Source: a virus. Taken from it: a stretch of 37,431 bases of DNA. Position numbers and translations under genes: made by a program. The notes beneath the pieces were generated by a model. That model had not been told where the DNA came from and did no database searches. It worked only from the letters and a program-made list of their open reading frames with translations. Where the stretch lies: the IMG/VR virus record IMGVR_UViG_3300009285_002914, positions 1-37,431 of that record. The stretch is one strand, 5' to 3'. Shown in pieces: positions 1 to 8,881 of the stretch. The number at the start of each line of letters is the position of its first letter. Position 1 is the stretch's first letter.

Positions 1-93
1 CTGGAGCTTCTGCTTGCGACGTGCCCGACATCAAAAAAATTGCAGGACCTCGCCTCAAACTTCGGGCTGAACAAGGTCTGTGTGCAGAAATGA
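1..93 (+). CDS. partial open frame in the left flank (probably non-phage)
   Basis: Thirty codons are open from the window edge (LELLLATCPTSKK... ending NKVCVQK). The frame closes only at a TGA at 91-93, which is also the first three bases of the inferred phage end. This is what is expected if a host gene is interrupted by the phage. No family is recognised from 30 residues. If the window edges are joined, this frame continues the P-loop-like frame at 37389-37431. Confidence 0.3.
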   Translation: MELLLATCPTSKKLQDLASNFGLNKVCVQK

Positions 94-125
94 AAAAATT
101 GGGCAGGATTGGCGATAAAGGGGGG
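91..125. repeat. phage terminus, left copy of the terminal inverted repeat
   Basis: Begins TGAAAAAATT; 15 bases in, it reads GGATTGGCGATAAAGGG followed by more G. The opposite end, read inwards from 37388, starts TGATAATCC and has GGATTGGTGATAAAGGG at the same +15 offset. About 26 of 35 positions match, and 20 of 21 in the core. Mu-family transposons end in TG...CA with transposase sites just inside, so this is taken as the phage end and an outer transposase site. The five bases outside (AGAAA) do not match those outside the other end (CCCGT). Confidence 0.7.
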
Positions 126-140
126 TACGGCTTTTTACGC

Positions 141-172
141 ATCTATTGCGGAGTTACGCAATAGATACATGA
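141..172. repeat. subterminal palindrome and 26-bp repeat, left copy
   Basis: ATCTATTGCG and CGCAATAGAT form a perfect 10-bp inverted repeat around a 6-base loop (141-166). Bases 147-172 recur with one mismatch at 37281-37306 near the other end. Because this copy is palindromic, it presents the CGCAATAGAT half-site in both orientations. It may be a second transposase or host-factor site; the hairpin has no T-run and is not a terminator by itself. Confidence 0.6.
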
Positions 173-198
173 GGCCCTCCCATGAGGGCCTGTTTTTT
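172..198 (+). terminator. intrinsic terminator just inside the left end
   Basis: AGGCCCTC, a 4-base loop, GAGGGCCT, then GTTTTTTA. Only the + strand has the T-run. It would stop transcription entering from the left flank before it runs antisense to the late genes, so it probably insulates the phage. Confidence 0.7.
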
Positions 199-270
199 AG
201 GGATATTTGGGCGGCATTTTGGGGGTGGTTTGGGGGATGTTTCCGGGGCCTCAGAGGGGAGTCCCCGGGG

Positions 271-314
271 TCTAAAGTCCAAGGTCCAAAGCCCAAGGTC
301 TCTGGTCCAAGGTC
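271..314. repeat. TTGGAC-type iterated repeat
   Basis: Iterated GGTCCAAAG/GGTCCAAGG units between the left end and the 3' end of the 354-aa gene. One of seven loci of this family in the window. Confidence 0.7.
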
Positions 315-1377
315 ATGGAACGAGCTGGGTGTCCGGATCGATCTCGATCGCGTTGTCGGCCTCATCGGAATACGTCAGCCGCTCGATCTCGTTGGCGTAT
401 TCCTGGTTGAAGCGTGCCCGGTTTTCCTCGAGCGAGCGGCGGAGGGAGTCGCGGAACTGGTCGGGGGCTCTCTCGAGGCGCAAGCCGCGCACCTGGAGCG
501 TGATCTCGCCCGCTCCGGAGGGGAACTCCGGGCCCACCACAAATTCGGTCCACCGCAACCGCCGCTCGGTCGGATTCCCGAGGATCCGCGCGGAGGCAGC
601 CTCGCTGATGGCTCTCAAATCGAGCCGAAACGGTGTCCATTGCCCATTTGCGACGCGCACATCCGACCACCGCAGCAACACGTAATCGGGCCGCTCGTGG
701 TAAATGGTGGCCTGCCTGAGTGGCCAGGGGTAGGCGGAGTGGTTGACGAGATCGTCGACCTCGATGGTCCGCCGGCTGACCGTATCCAGCACGCACCCGC
801 CGATCCGCACCGCTCCCGCCCGCGCGAATTTGAGCCAGGCCTCTTCCGATGCACTCACCCTGATCTCTCCGCTGAATATCCAATCGAGCCCGGTCGTCTC
901 CTCATCGATGACCGCCCCCGCCGGCATGGCGAGCTCGCCGCCCGCGTCGTACCACCGGCTCAGCCCGACATACGCCCACATCCGGTTTCTGAGCCCGGGC
1001 CGATCGGGCACCTCATACTCGCTCTCCGGATGAAAACTCAGGCCGACCCCGCCGGACGTCGACGCGAAATCGAGGTCTTTCCCCAGGGCCGGCAATCGCT
1101 CGTCCGGGCAGTCGGTGTACGCATATCTGCCTCCGAGCACGTACAGCGGGAACAGGGCGTCGGCGTCTCCATCTCCCTGGACGCTAATGAATGCGCGCGT
1201 TTTCCACGCCTGATGATCGTGCGCCGCATAGGATATCTCGCATTTCGGGCGCGTGCCCCAGCCCCATGCCGGCACGGGGGGATCGAGCAGAATCAGCAGC
1301 CCGAGGAACACGATCGCGGCCGCGAGGAAGAGGAACGGTTTGAACCACGAATTTTCAGGGATTTTTACAGTTTGCAT
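313..1377 (-). CDS. membrane-anchored protein of unknown function
   Basis: 354 aa. One hydrophobic segment (about residues 13-33) near the N-terminus, then a long soluble part rich in aromatic and acidic residues, consistent with an N-terminal anchor and a domain outside the membrane. The start has an AGGAGG site 7 bases upstream. I do not recognise the soluble domain. It is the last gene before the left end and is divergent from the SGNH gene at 1505, so it is probably an accessory (moron-type) gene rather than a virion gene. Alternative: a superinfection-exclusion or surface protein; nothing in the sequence decides this. Confidence 0.75.
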   Translation of the reverse strand: MQTVKIPENSWFKPFLFLAAAIVFLGLLILLDPPVPAWGWGTRPKCEISYAAHDHQAWKTRAFISVQGDGDADALFPLYVLGGRYAYTDCPDERLPALGKDLDFASTSGGVGLSFHPESEYEVPDRPGLRNRMWAYVGLSRWYDAGGELAMPAGAVIDEETTGLDWIFSGEIRVSASEEAWLKFARAGAVRIGGCVLDTVSRRTIEVDDLVNHSAYPWPLRQATIYHERPDYVLLRWSDVRVANGQWTPFRLDLRAISEAASARILGNPTERRLRWTEFVVGPEFPSGAGEITLQVRGLRLERAPDQFRDSLRRSLEENRARFNQEYANEIERLTYSDEADNAIEIDPDTQLVP

Positions 1378-1391
1378 GGCATCCTCCTATA

Positions 1392-1421
1392 TTGGACATT
1401 GGACGTTGGACGTGATACAAT
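1392..1421 (+). promoter_or_regulatory. candidate promoter of the SGNH gene
   Basis: TTGGAC, an 18-bp spacer, TACAAT, 83 bases before the start codon at 1505. The -35 box lies inside a TTGGAC-type repeat (1391-1413), so the repeat seems to supply half of the promoter. Confidence 0.5.
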
Positions 1422-1438
1422 GTTTTTAACCCGTTTGA

Positions 1439-1496
1439 ACCACGGATTCTCACGGATTTTCACGGATTTTTCCGATCCGCAGATCCCGCAGATCGG
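1439..1496. repeat. TCCGTG-type repeat followed by CCGCAGAT-type repeat
   Basis: Three CACGGATT units (1439-1472), then two CCGCAGATC units. The second unit runs into the GGAGGG ribosome-binding site of the SGNH gene. Confidence 0.7.
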
Positions 1497-1504
1497 AGGG
1501 GAAA

Positions 1505-1954
1505 ATGAAACGAATAATCGCTCTTGCCATTGTTTTGCTAGCCCTTTTCCTCGTGCTTTCTGCCAGAGCCGGTTCTAATGACGGCCAAATTGTCCTTGTC
1601 GGTGATTCTATCGCTGCCCTTGCTCCCTATCCCTACCCGCGTCTGGCAATCTGCGGAGCGCCAGTTCATGCCCTTGCAGAACGTATCCCGCACTTGCCGA
1701 TTGATTATAAGGTTAAGCACTTTGTGATCATTGCCGGGACTGCCGCAAAAGGCTTGGGGTTTCCAGACGAAATAATCGCCGCAGAAATCAACAATCTCTC
1801 TATGGTTCTAAAATTACGATTCAAGGTTCCCGTCCATATAATCACTTACCAAGAGATTGCCCAGTATGCTGAGATTGATAGTCCTGACGGCATCCACTTG
1901 GGAATTCAAGCTTATCGCAAACTGCAACAAGACCATCCCGAGCTTTCCCTTTAA
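1505..1954 (+). CDS. secreted SGNH/GDSL-hydrolase-like protein
   Basis: 149 aa. N-terminal Sec signal (MKRII then a hydrophobic run ending near ARA). The mature part begins with a GDSIA motif (block I of SGNH hydrolases; Ser about residue 35) and ends with DGIHLG, matching the catalytic Asp-x-x-His block. The block III Asn is absent (IIAGTA), and the protein is shorter than typical family members, so activity is uncertain. It is the only + strand gene in the late half, with its own promoter-like sequence and a GGAGGG site, and converges with the gene ending at 1963. A lysogenic-conversion gene acting on surface esters is plausible; this is inference. Confidence 0.7.
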   Translation: MKRIIALAIVLLALFLVLSARAGSNDGQIVLVGDSIAALAPYPYPRLAICGAPVHALAERIPHLPIDYKVKHFVIIAGTAAKGLGFPDEIIAAEINNLSMVLKLRFKVPVHIITYQEIAQYAEIDSPDGIHLGIQAYRKLQQDHPELSL

Positions 1955-1962
1955 GTCCTCTC

Positions 1963-2697
1963 TCACCAATTTCCCCAATGGATAATCTGCGGTGCCGCCA
2001 CGGTTGGTGGAGTATAATTTATCACCAAGGTTGGCTTATAACCGTCGGTCGCGTTTTCCGACATGCCAAGGACGCTATTCTTGAACGCTGAAAACGCCGT
2101 ATCTGTTGCAAGCCGAAATGCCACGCTCGATCCAATTTTGCTCTCAACATATGCTATACCCGTCGCGTTGAAACTAATTTGCTTCGCGCCGGTCGTGCCA
2201 CCTGACACATTGCCATAGGCTGTGGCGTCAAACCCGCCCGCACCGATGCCCGCGCCACCAGTCCATACGGTTTCATTATAGGCCAGGTAGCCCCATGAGC
2301 ATTCATCTGTGGGATCATCCGCCGTCGCGTTATCGCCCGCGCCCTCGACATACGCGCTGTTCGCATCGACCAACCCAAAGCAGATGATGTTGACGCCGCT
2401 ATTGTTTGCGGTCACCACATAGAGATTAAGTGCTACCGTATTGATCGTGGAGCCTGCGGGAATGTCGTCGGTTGAAATCGGATATTGCAGAATCGGACGA
2501 GCCTCACCAGAGGAACTTGCCCCCCATCCGATGATATTTGTGGCGCTTGCTCCATAATTATTGTTCGGGGATGCTTGCTGCATACCAGCATCGGCACAAC
2601 TCCCGCTGCATGCCGCGCAATCGCCCAATGTCGCTTCAGCCGCCCATGCCCCGACCGGAATCAGCAGGAGAAACAGGATAAGAATTAGCCGTCTCAT
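1963..2697 (-). CDS. secreted DNRLRE-like beta-sandwich protein
   Basis: 244 aa. Clear Sec signal peptide (MRRLILILFLLLIPVGAWA, cleavage before AEA). The rest follows the pattern of DNRLRE/carbohydrate-binding jelly-roll domains: NNNYGAS near the start, RPILQYPIS, a central ALNLYVV strand and a terminal KPTLVINYT strand. The start has a GGAGG site that overlaps the end of the upstream 719-aa gene. A similar domain is embedded in the tail-tip protein (5354-8881). Either a fibre/adhesin or a protein displayed on the lysogen. Confidence 0.7.
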   Translation of the reverse strand: MRRLILILFLLLIPVGAWAAEATLGDCAACSGSCADAGMQQASPNNNYGASATNIIGWGASSSGEARPILQYPISTDDIPAGSTINTVALNLYVVTANNSGVNIICFGLVDANSAYVEGAGDNATADDPTDECSWGYLAYNETVWTGGAGIGAGGFDATAYGNVSGGTTGAKQISFNATGIAYVESKIGSSVAFRLATDTAFSAFKNSVLGMSENATDGYKPTLVINYTPPTVAAPQIIHWGNW

Positions 2698-2698
2698 A

Positions 2699-4858
2699 TC
2701 AGTCCTCCTCCACGTGCCACCACATGGTGAAAATCATTTGTACGCAGGTGCCTTCGGGGTCGGCATCGAATTCGATGTAAATCACCTTCCCGTTGGCGAC
2801 GACGGCGCCGCCGTTAATGTTCGCGTCGGTATCCTCGCTGCTCGCGCCGTTGGTCGTGTCGATCGCGTCTATCACGGCGGAATTGGCCAGGCCGATCCAT
2901 GCGTCGGCGTATTTCAGGTTGGCGTTAATCTCGACATCGGGATCGACGTCGCACGAGCATTTCCACTCATCAATGATGATGCCGTTTGGGGCTTCATCGC
3001 CGATTTCCGTCAAGAATACCTGCGTGTCCGTGTCGTACCACGCGCCGGGATCGATCGCGATCGAGCCCTTCAGGATAGGCGAAAAGGCCGCCTCGCCGTC
3101 CACCTCATCGCCGCCCGAACCGAAATCAATGACGAGCTGATTTTCGACGGTATCCACCTCTATATTATGGGTAGACGTTACGGTCACGTCGCCCGCCGTT
3201 TGCGGAATGCCGTTCACCTCGAGATCTATTTCATCGTTCGGGTCATCCTCGGAAATGGAAACGGTGCTGTCCGGAGAGGTCAGGGAATTGAATTGTAGCG
3301 TCGTTCCCGATTTGCCCTCGTAGACACCAACGCCGGCGCCAAGATTTTCGCCCGTATTGGTTTCGCCGCCGGCGGCGCCGGGGAGTTCGGCCAGCTCGAA
3401 CCGTTTCGCTGTTGTGTTCAGCACCAGGCCCCAGCCGTTGGCGGCATCATCGAGGTCGGAGTCAACGATGCCGATCATGTAAATTTTTGCAGCCGCGCCG
3501 AAGAGTGTCAGCAATGGCAGGCCGCTCAATTTGTCGTTGCTGTCGGCGTCGCCGTCGCTATCGAGCATGTATTCGCCGTTCTGGTCGAGCCCGCTCGAAT
3601 CGGTGCCATATGGCATATAGACGGTTGCGCCGGTCTGGTTGTGCGTTCCGAGGTAGGTGTCGCCGTCATCATTAATATAGTCGGCGTCGTGGTCGTGCCC
3701 GGCTGCTGCGTAGGTGTCGGGCGTGACGCCGAGGAGGAATCCGCCATACCAGGAGAGCGTTGAATCGGTATCAATGAGTTCTGACGGTGCCTGCCACTCG
3801 AAATCACCAGTTGAATCCTCTTTGGTGAGGATGTATTCGTCGCCGGAGGCATTGACGGATTTGAGCAGCGCCTCGGTGATCGCGTCGTTTGCGATCGAGA
3901 CCGCGCCGCCAGTGACCGAGAAGAACGAGCTGACAAAGCTGCTGATCCCTTTGACCGCAGTGGTGGCGTCCTTGTAGATGCCGCTCGAAAGCTCTGTGGC
4001 GGCCACGCGCTCGTAGGACGATCCGTCCGGGAGATCGTCAAGATCAAACTGATCCGCTCCACTCCCGAAATCCAAATGCTGATCGTTGATGCCATCGGCG
4101 AGGATATCGAGCAAAAAGCCGCCGCGCCACACGAGCGGATCGTCAACGCTGATCCATTCGGAGGGGGCGTGCCACTCGAAATCGTCGTCGGTTGTTTCGT
4201 AGGTGAGGGTGTATTCGTCTGCGGCGGCATTGGTAGCATCGAGCATGGCCTCGGTGATCATATCCGTGTCATTATTAGTGTGCACGTCGTCCACGTCGGT
4301 GAGCTGCGTTTCGAGTTCGGCCTCGGTGTCGAGATCGTCGGATGCGATCCCATCGGCGGCCGCGTCTCCGAGACCTAACAGCAAAATCGCCTTGATCTGG
4401 CCGCTCGAGACGGTTGTGCGTGCGATGCCGAACACGCCGTCCTGCAGCGTGTCGACGCCGATGCACTGGCCCGCGACCGTATGCGCGATCAGATACTGCC
4501 CGCGAGTGGTGCCGGCCGCCGCATTAACAGCCACATAGTCGCCCTGGTCGACAACGAAAACGGTTTGGCCCGCGGTCTTCGCTTCCATGGCGATTCCGCA
4601 GACTTTGGCGGCGCCCGAGGTGGTGGTCGTCTCGACGGCATTATCGGCGTCGGCATCGCAGACAACGACGTCGCCGGCTGATACGTTGCTCGAGGCGGTC
4701 GGCGTCCACGCAAAGGCGGAAGAGGGAAGAAAAATCAACCACCAAGACACAAAGACACAAAGAGCGGCAGCGCCGCTGGCGGAGCGAAGGAAAGCGTGGA
4801 AAAGCGAAAGATTTTTTTGCGGCGATCCGCCGCTGGAGGGGATTAAAGAGCGAATCAT
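2699..4858 (-). CDS. exported repetitive fibre-like protein
   Basis: 719 aa, Asp/Ala/Gly-rich, low in Lys. Two internal copies of a module containing LxxxNAxxDEYxLTxExxxxDFEWxAPSEWI/ELI (about residues 200-245 and 330-375) and further beta-rich repeats, as in phage fibre or appendage proteins. The start has AAAGGAG 7-8 bases upstream. The N-terminal 50 residues contain a hydrophobic stretch ending SSAFA before WTPT, which looks like a signal peptide. Part of that stretch (LCVFVSWW) is encoded by a dispersed CACAAAGACACAAAG-type repeat at 4739-4763. Two Cys lie near the C-terminus in CSCDVD. Role in host recognition is inferred from position and composition. Confidence 0.7.
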   Translation of the reverse strand: MIRSLIPSSGGSPQKNLSLFHAFLRSASGAAALCVFVSWWLIFLPSSAFAWTPTASSNVSAGDVVVCDADADNAVETTTTSGAAKVCGIAMEAKTAGQTVFVVDQGDYVAVNAAAGTTRGQYLIAHTVAGQCIGVDTLQDGVFGIARTTVSSGQIKAILLLGLGDAAADGIASDDLDTEAELETQLTDVDDVHTNNDTDMITEAMLDATNAAADEYTLTYETTDDDFEWHAPSEWISVDDPLVWRGGFLLDILADGINDQHLDFGSGADQFDLDDLPDGSSYERVAATELSSGIYKDATTAVKGISSFVSSFFSVTGGAVSIANDAITEALLKSVNASGDEYILTKEDSTGDFEWQAPSELIDTDSTLSWYGGFLLGVTPDTYAAAGHDHDADYINDDGDTYLGTHNQTGATVYMPYGTDSSGLDQNGEYMLDSDGDADSNDKLSGLPLLTLFGAAAKIYMIGIVDSDLDDAANGWGLVLNTTAKRFELAELPGAAGGETNTGENLGAGVGVYEGKSGTTLQFNSLTSPDSTVSISEDDPNDEIDLEVNGIPQTAGDVTVTSTHNIEVDTVENQLVIDFGSGGDEVDGEAAFSPILKGSIAIDPGAWYDTDTQVFLTEIGDEAPNGIIIDEWKCSCDVDPDVEINANLKYADAWIGLANSAVIDAIDTTNGASSEDTDANINGGAVVANGKVIYIEFDADPEGTCVQMIFTMWWHVEED
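4739..4763. repeat. CACCAAGACACAAAG-type repeat inside the 719-aa gene
   Basis: Iterated ACACAAAG units; a second locus lies at 26136-26166. Here it encodes part of the N-terminal hydrophobic segment. Confidence 0.7.
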
Positions 4859-4874
4859 GGATTTTCTCCTTTAA

Positions 4875-4925
4875 GCTGTAGACTGTGGACTGTAGACTGT
4901 GGACTCATAACTGTGGACTCATAAC
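4875..4925. repeat. CTGTGGACTGTAGA iterated repeat
   Basis: Alternating TGTAGAC and TGTGGAC units fill the gap between the 123-aa and 719-aa genes. Confidence 0.65.
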
Positions 4926-5287
4926 AAATAGCTCTCCCTTGCGCGTTCGATAATATCCGAAGCGAGTTTGAGGCCGAGTGTCGATATTTCCGCGACTCGT
5001 ACGGAGCCGATGTTGATCCACACGATCGAGGCGTTGTTGCCGACGGTCGAGGCCGAGCCGGCGAATTCGAGGGTTTGCCTCGCGATCTTGTCGCCGGCGA
5101 GGTACATGTTACCGTTGGTATCGAGCTCCATGACGGTGGTGCCGTCCGAGAGCGCGAACTGGAGGCGCGAGCGGTCGGAGTCCCACGCCTGCGGATTGGT
5201 GGCGGCCGCAGGCAGGGTTTGCCTGGGCGCGACCGAGCCGCGTATGTGCCACCTGCCTATGGGCGAGAGCCGAGCGAGTATTTGCAT
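4919..5287 (-). CDS. small tail-region protein
   Basis: 122 aa from the ATG at 5287, with GGAG 9 bases upstream. The middle (DRSRLQFALSDGTTVMELDTNGNMYLAG) resembles the beta-strand repeats found in phage fibre and trimeric tail proteins. Sits directly downstream of the tail-tip gene, so a tail-tip accessory or fibre-base protein is likely. No specific family recognised. Confidence 0.65.
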   Translation of the reverse strand: MQILARLSPIGRWHIRGSVAPRQTLPAAATNPQAWDSDRSRLQFALSDGTTVMELDTNGNMYLAGDKIARQTLEFAGSASTVGNNASIVWINIGSVRVAEISTLGLKLASDIIERARESYLL

Positions 5288-5299
5288 CAAGAAGCTCCA

Positions 5300-5343
5300 G
5301 GTCGGACAGGTCCGACGGGTCTGACAGGTCTGACAGGTCTGAC
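5300..5343. repeat. TCCGAC-type iterated repeat
   Basis: Units of GTCCGAC/GTCTGACAG between the tail-tip gene and the 122-aa gene. The repeat ends 13 bases upstream of the next start codon. Confidence 0.7.
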
Positions 5344-5353
5344 GATGCTTGGC

Positions 5354-8300
5354 TCATCCCACCGCATAAAACCCTCCACTATCGGTGCCGGGCGAGTCGC
5401 CGTTGAATGAGGTGCCTGCGTCGCCCGGATCGCCGGTCTCGTCGCCCGAGTCGGACCAGGACCAGACGTAGGGCTCGAGGGCGGCGACGAGCTCGAGGGT
5501 GTGCGGGCGTCCGGATCCGTCGGGCGCGACGGCGCCTGGCTGATATGAGAGGGCGACCAGTTCGCCTTTGACGGCGGTGAGTCCGACTCGAGCGTCGGTG
5601 ATCGAGATGATGTCTCCGCGCTCGAGATCGATGTTGCCGCCCGCGAGCGTTTTGCATTTGTAGAGCGAGCGCCGGCGCGCGTATTGCATGCATAGCCAAT
5701 TCGCGAAATTGAGGGCGTACTCGCCATCCCGGATGAATGATCCCTCGAAATGGAGTTCGCGGATGCCGTAGAGCGTTTGCGAGGCTGAATCGTCGGAGCG
5801 CGCAGACTCTTTGTACGGCTCATCCGATTCGTCGGAATAATCCCTCTTATATTTCAAAACGATCCGATTGAAAATGTTGGCGAGCCCGAGCGGGACGAGT
5901 CGGCCGGTGGCGGGCAGCCTGGCCGAGACGCCGGTGGTCGATATGGCTCGAGCTGCCGTCCCGAATGGTGCCGGCCTGAGATCGAGGTGGTAGGCTGCGG
6001 CCTCGGCTCGGAGCCAGCATCTGGCCTGGTGCGCGAGCTGGGCGAGCAGCTCGAGGCCGTCGATCGATTCGGTGAGTGCGAACCCGAATTTGGCGCCGCG
6101 ATCGCTGAGCGCCGTCACTGCGGCCGCGAACGATGTCGCATCGAGATCGCCAGCCAAGAACCCCAATCTATTCAGCATGATGTCCTCGATGATGTCGGCG
6201 GGATTTTCGAGGAGTGTGCCTGAGCCGTCGCCCACCGACTCGACGCCCTCGACATCGCAGGTGATGTCTGAGAGTGAGGAGGTTACGGTTTCTATGGGGA
6301 GATAGGAGACGCGAAACCAGAGGTTATAGACGCGGAATTCGCCGTCGTAGGAGACGTTTCTGACGGCGATGTGCGCGTCGTCGAACCAATCCCATGGGTC
6401 GTCGTCGCCGGCATCGAGCATGCCTTGCGCGATGACATCGAAAAAATTCGTTGTGGTGAGGTTGGTGAGTGCATATGCGATTCCTGCGGCCGGCTCGAAC
6501 TGGATTTCCATGCCGGCCATGTAGAGGTAGGTGGCGTGATCCGCGGAGCCGGTGCCGTCGGCCTCGATGAGGATGTAGGTGCTCGATGATGTGAGCACGG
6601 TTTCCATGTCGTAATCGCTCGCCGAGACATCGGACCATGCGGTGTAGTGGCGGTCGGAATCGTCGGGATCGAGCCATCCGGTGTTGTGCAGCAGTGTCGC
6701 GTTGAGGTAGAAGAGGAGTCGAATTCGGCCCGGGTCGGCGCCGGACGAGCCGGCGCGGTATTTACAGCGCACCTTTTTGATGGTGCCCGCGGCGGGAGTA
6801 TTGATAGCGGTGCATTTGATGGAATCGTAGGGCGTGCGTCCGGAGCCGGAATTCGGATAGCTCGTCATGGCCGTTTCCCAGTATGGATCGGTCGCGATAG
6901 CATAACCAAGAATCCCGGAATAATAGGCTTTCGAGAGCACATTCGTGACGGTGAATGTACTGACCGCGAAATTCCACACAGGCAACTGCGCGGCGCCGCC
7001 CGCCTCGGCGATTTGCGCGGATATTTCGCGCTCGATCGTATCGGTCGCCGGCCGCGAATGCTTCCACTTCGGATCCCATAGATCGAGCCACGACATTGAT
7101 GAGCCGAGCGGCTTTTCGACGCGCCACTGGAGTTGGCCCGTCGAGAAGTCCTCTGAGGTGGCGAACTCGATGCCGGCATGAACAGAGACGAGGCGACCGG
7201 TGTCGGGCGTCGAGATGACGGGCACCTCGGCGGTGATGAATTGGATATATGGTGGAGTGTTCTCGGCCCCCGGCATTTTTGACGAGCAGAATCCAGATTG
7301 TCGCGCGCCTTCGGCGCCGGAGGTATCGACCCACAGTACGAGGCCCTTTTCGAGATCGACGCCGGATGGGATTGTAAACTCATACAAATTTTGATTTGCG
7401 AACGTGAACGAGCCGAGCAGGTCGCCGGTCGGGAGCCCGGAGGTCCCGTTGGGCTGATTATTCCAGGTGAGCGTGGCGGCGTCCCACGTTGCGGCGGCCT
7501 GCGTGACATAAACGGTCTGGTCAAAGAAGTACTCCGTGTTGCGATCGAGGTTGAGGATGGCCTGCGAATACCGCGGCGGAATGTCTGCTCGGGCCAGGCG
7601 CAAATAGATGCGCGCGAAATGGCCCCCCTCATAATCGGCGCTGATAGTCGTTGCGCTGACGTAATTTTGATCTGGATAGCCGGAATGCACCATGGTATCG
7701 ATTGTGATGTCGACGTCTTCGGTATCTCCGGGCTGATAATCGGTCTCGCATTTGACGACCAGCGGAGATTGCGCCTGGGTGACTTCGGTGTAGGTATTGG
7801 CCTCGACCTCGTCGACAGCCTTCGGCCAGTCGTCGTTTGCGTTTTCGCTGCCCGCGTCATTCGGAAATATTTTCTGGACGACCTCGGCCTCGCTGATTTT
7901 TTTGTACGTTGGCTCTCCGCTAAACGCGATGGTGGCGAGGGTGCGCCCGCTGAGCGTGGTGGTATCATTCGTATTGGCGACGCATGCGATATCCTCATCG
8001 AGCTGGCCGGCGATCCGGACCATCGATACCGATTTACAGGCATGATCGGCAACGACGAAAACGCTCGAGTCGACTTGCTCGGAGACGACGGCGCCGTGCT
8101 GATGGATGGCGGCCTCGGTGCTGTTGGCAGCGCGCGTGCACCCGAGGAATGCGGCGATGGTGGCGCCGAGATAGCTGTAGGAGTTGTCGAGCGAGCTGTA
8201 TGTGATTTCCTCATCGTCGATCTTGATCGTGCCGGCCGAGGGGAATCCATCGACCGAGTAGACGCGGATGGTCGTATCCGCGACGCCGTGCGAGCCATAG

Positions 8301-8881
8301 AGGTCGGTCTGCCGCGCGGCTGTGATCGGGATGGCGGGCACCTTTTCGACGTTGCCGTAGATGAGCGGGATCCGTTTGCCGATCGCCGAGTCGGGCGCAT
8401 CCGGGAAATCGATAAGGTTGATCTCGTGCTCGGGGATGATGCGGTTCTTCGTGAGGCCGAACTGCACGATATCCACCTTCACGCCGTCAGCCGAGATCTC
8501 GGATACGCGGTTGATCTCGCCGTAAAACAGCCACACGATGTCGGCCGCGACGGTGGTTGTGAACCACAGCCCGAACCGGACGGGCGTGCCCTCGGCGTCG
8601 TACGAGGTGAGCACGTCGGAATAAAAAGAGGCGGTGTCGTCCATCTTGAACGTGACTTGCAGGTCGTCGATACTGCCGAGTTTCTGCGCGTCGAGCGAAC
8701 AGTTGAACGAGCCCCAGGACTGCACGTAGGCGGAGTAGGCGTCGTCTCCGACGGTGAGCGCCTGGTCGGAGTATTTGCCGGACCACGACGAGTCGCGCGC
8801 CCAATCGATTTGCAGGACCGCGCGCACGCCGCGTTCGGTGGCGGCCCGCTTGGTTTCGGCGGAGGCGGTTAATGATTTCAT
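5354..8881 (-). CDS. tail-tip / baseplate hub protein
   Basis: 1175 aa. Residues 1-150 resemble the DUF2163-type N-terminal domain of tail hub proteins. Residues about 380-560 form a DNRLRE-like jelly roll (QNYVSATT..., RIYLRLARADIP, LTWNNQP). Residues about 900-1120 resemble the Phage-tail_3/TipJ region (ADIIEDIMLNRLGFL, LTESIDGLELLAQLAHQARCW). The combination suggests a host-binding hub with an inserted carbohydrate-binding-like domain. The start ATG overlaps the previous stop as ATGA at 8878-8881. In siphophages this protein closes the tube and contacts the receptor. Confidence 0.8.
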   Translation of the reverse strand: MKSLTASAETKRAATERGVRAVLQIDWARDSSWSGKYSDQALTVGDDAYSAYVQSWGSFNCSLDAQKLGSIDDLQVTFKMDDTASFYSDVLTSYDAEGTPVRFGLWFTTTVAADIVWLFYGEINRVSEISADGVKVDIVQFGLTKNRIIPEHEINLIDFPDAPDSAIGKRIPLIYGNVEKVPAIPITAARQTDLYGSHGVADTTIRVYSVDGFPSAGTIKIDDEEITYSSLDNSYSYLGATIAAFLGCTRAANSTEAAIHQHGAVVSEQVDSSVFVVADHACKSVSMVRIAGQLDEDIACVANTNDTTTLSGRTLATIAFSGEPTYKKISEAEVVQKIFPNDAGSENANDDWPKAVDEVEANTYTEVTQAQSPLVVKCETDYQPGDTEDVDITIDTMVHSGYPDQNYVSATTISADYEGGHFARIYLRLARADIPPRYSQAILNLDRNTEYFFDQTVYVTQAAATWDAATLTWNNQPNGTSGLPTGDLLGSFTFANQNLYEFTIPSGVDLEKGLVLWVDTSGAEGARQSGFCSSKMPGAENTPPYIQFITAEVPVISTPDTGRLVSVHAGIEFATSEDFSTGQLQWRVEKPLGSSMSWLDLWDPKWKHSRPATDTIEREISAQIAEAGGAAQLPVWNFAVSTFTVTNVLSKAYYSGILGYAIATDPYWETAMTSYPNSGSGRTPYDSIKCTAINTPAAGTIKKVRCKYRAGSSGADPGRIRLLFYLNATLLHNTGWLDPDDSDRHYTAWSDVSASDYDMETVLTSSSTYILIEADGTGSADHATYLYMAGMEIQFEPAAGIAYALTNLTTTNFFDVIAQGMLDAGDDDPWDWFDDAHIAVRNVSYDGEFRVYNLWFRVSYLPIETVTSSLSDITCDVEGVESVGDGSGTLLENPADIIEDIMLNRLGFLAGDLDATSFAAAVTALSDRGAKFGFALTESIDGLELLAQLAHQARCWLRAEAAAYHLDLRPAPFGTAARAISTTGVSARLPATGRLVPLGLANIFNRIVLKYKRDYSDESDEPYKESARSDDSASQTLYGIRELHFEGSFIRDGEYALNFANWLCMQYARRRSLYKCKTLAGGNIDLERGDIISITDARVGLTAVKGELVALSYQPGAVAPDGSGRPHTLELVAALEPYVWSWSDSGDETGDPGDAGTSFNGDSPGTDSGGFYAVG

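Noticed and set aside
109-1578. Long + strand frame (489 codons) opposite the membrane-protein gene
   Set aside because: Shadow of the 354-aa gene; composition is that of an antisense frame, it ends in repeat sequence and has no ribosome-binding site.
7298-8872. Long + strand frame (524 codons) opposite the tail hub
   Set aside because: Antisense to a well-supported tail gene; GC-rich third positions leave such frames open by chance.
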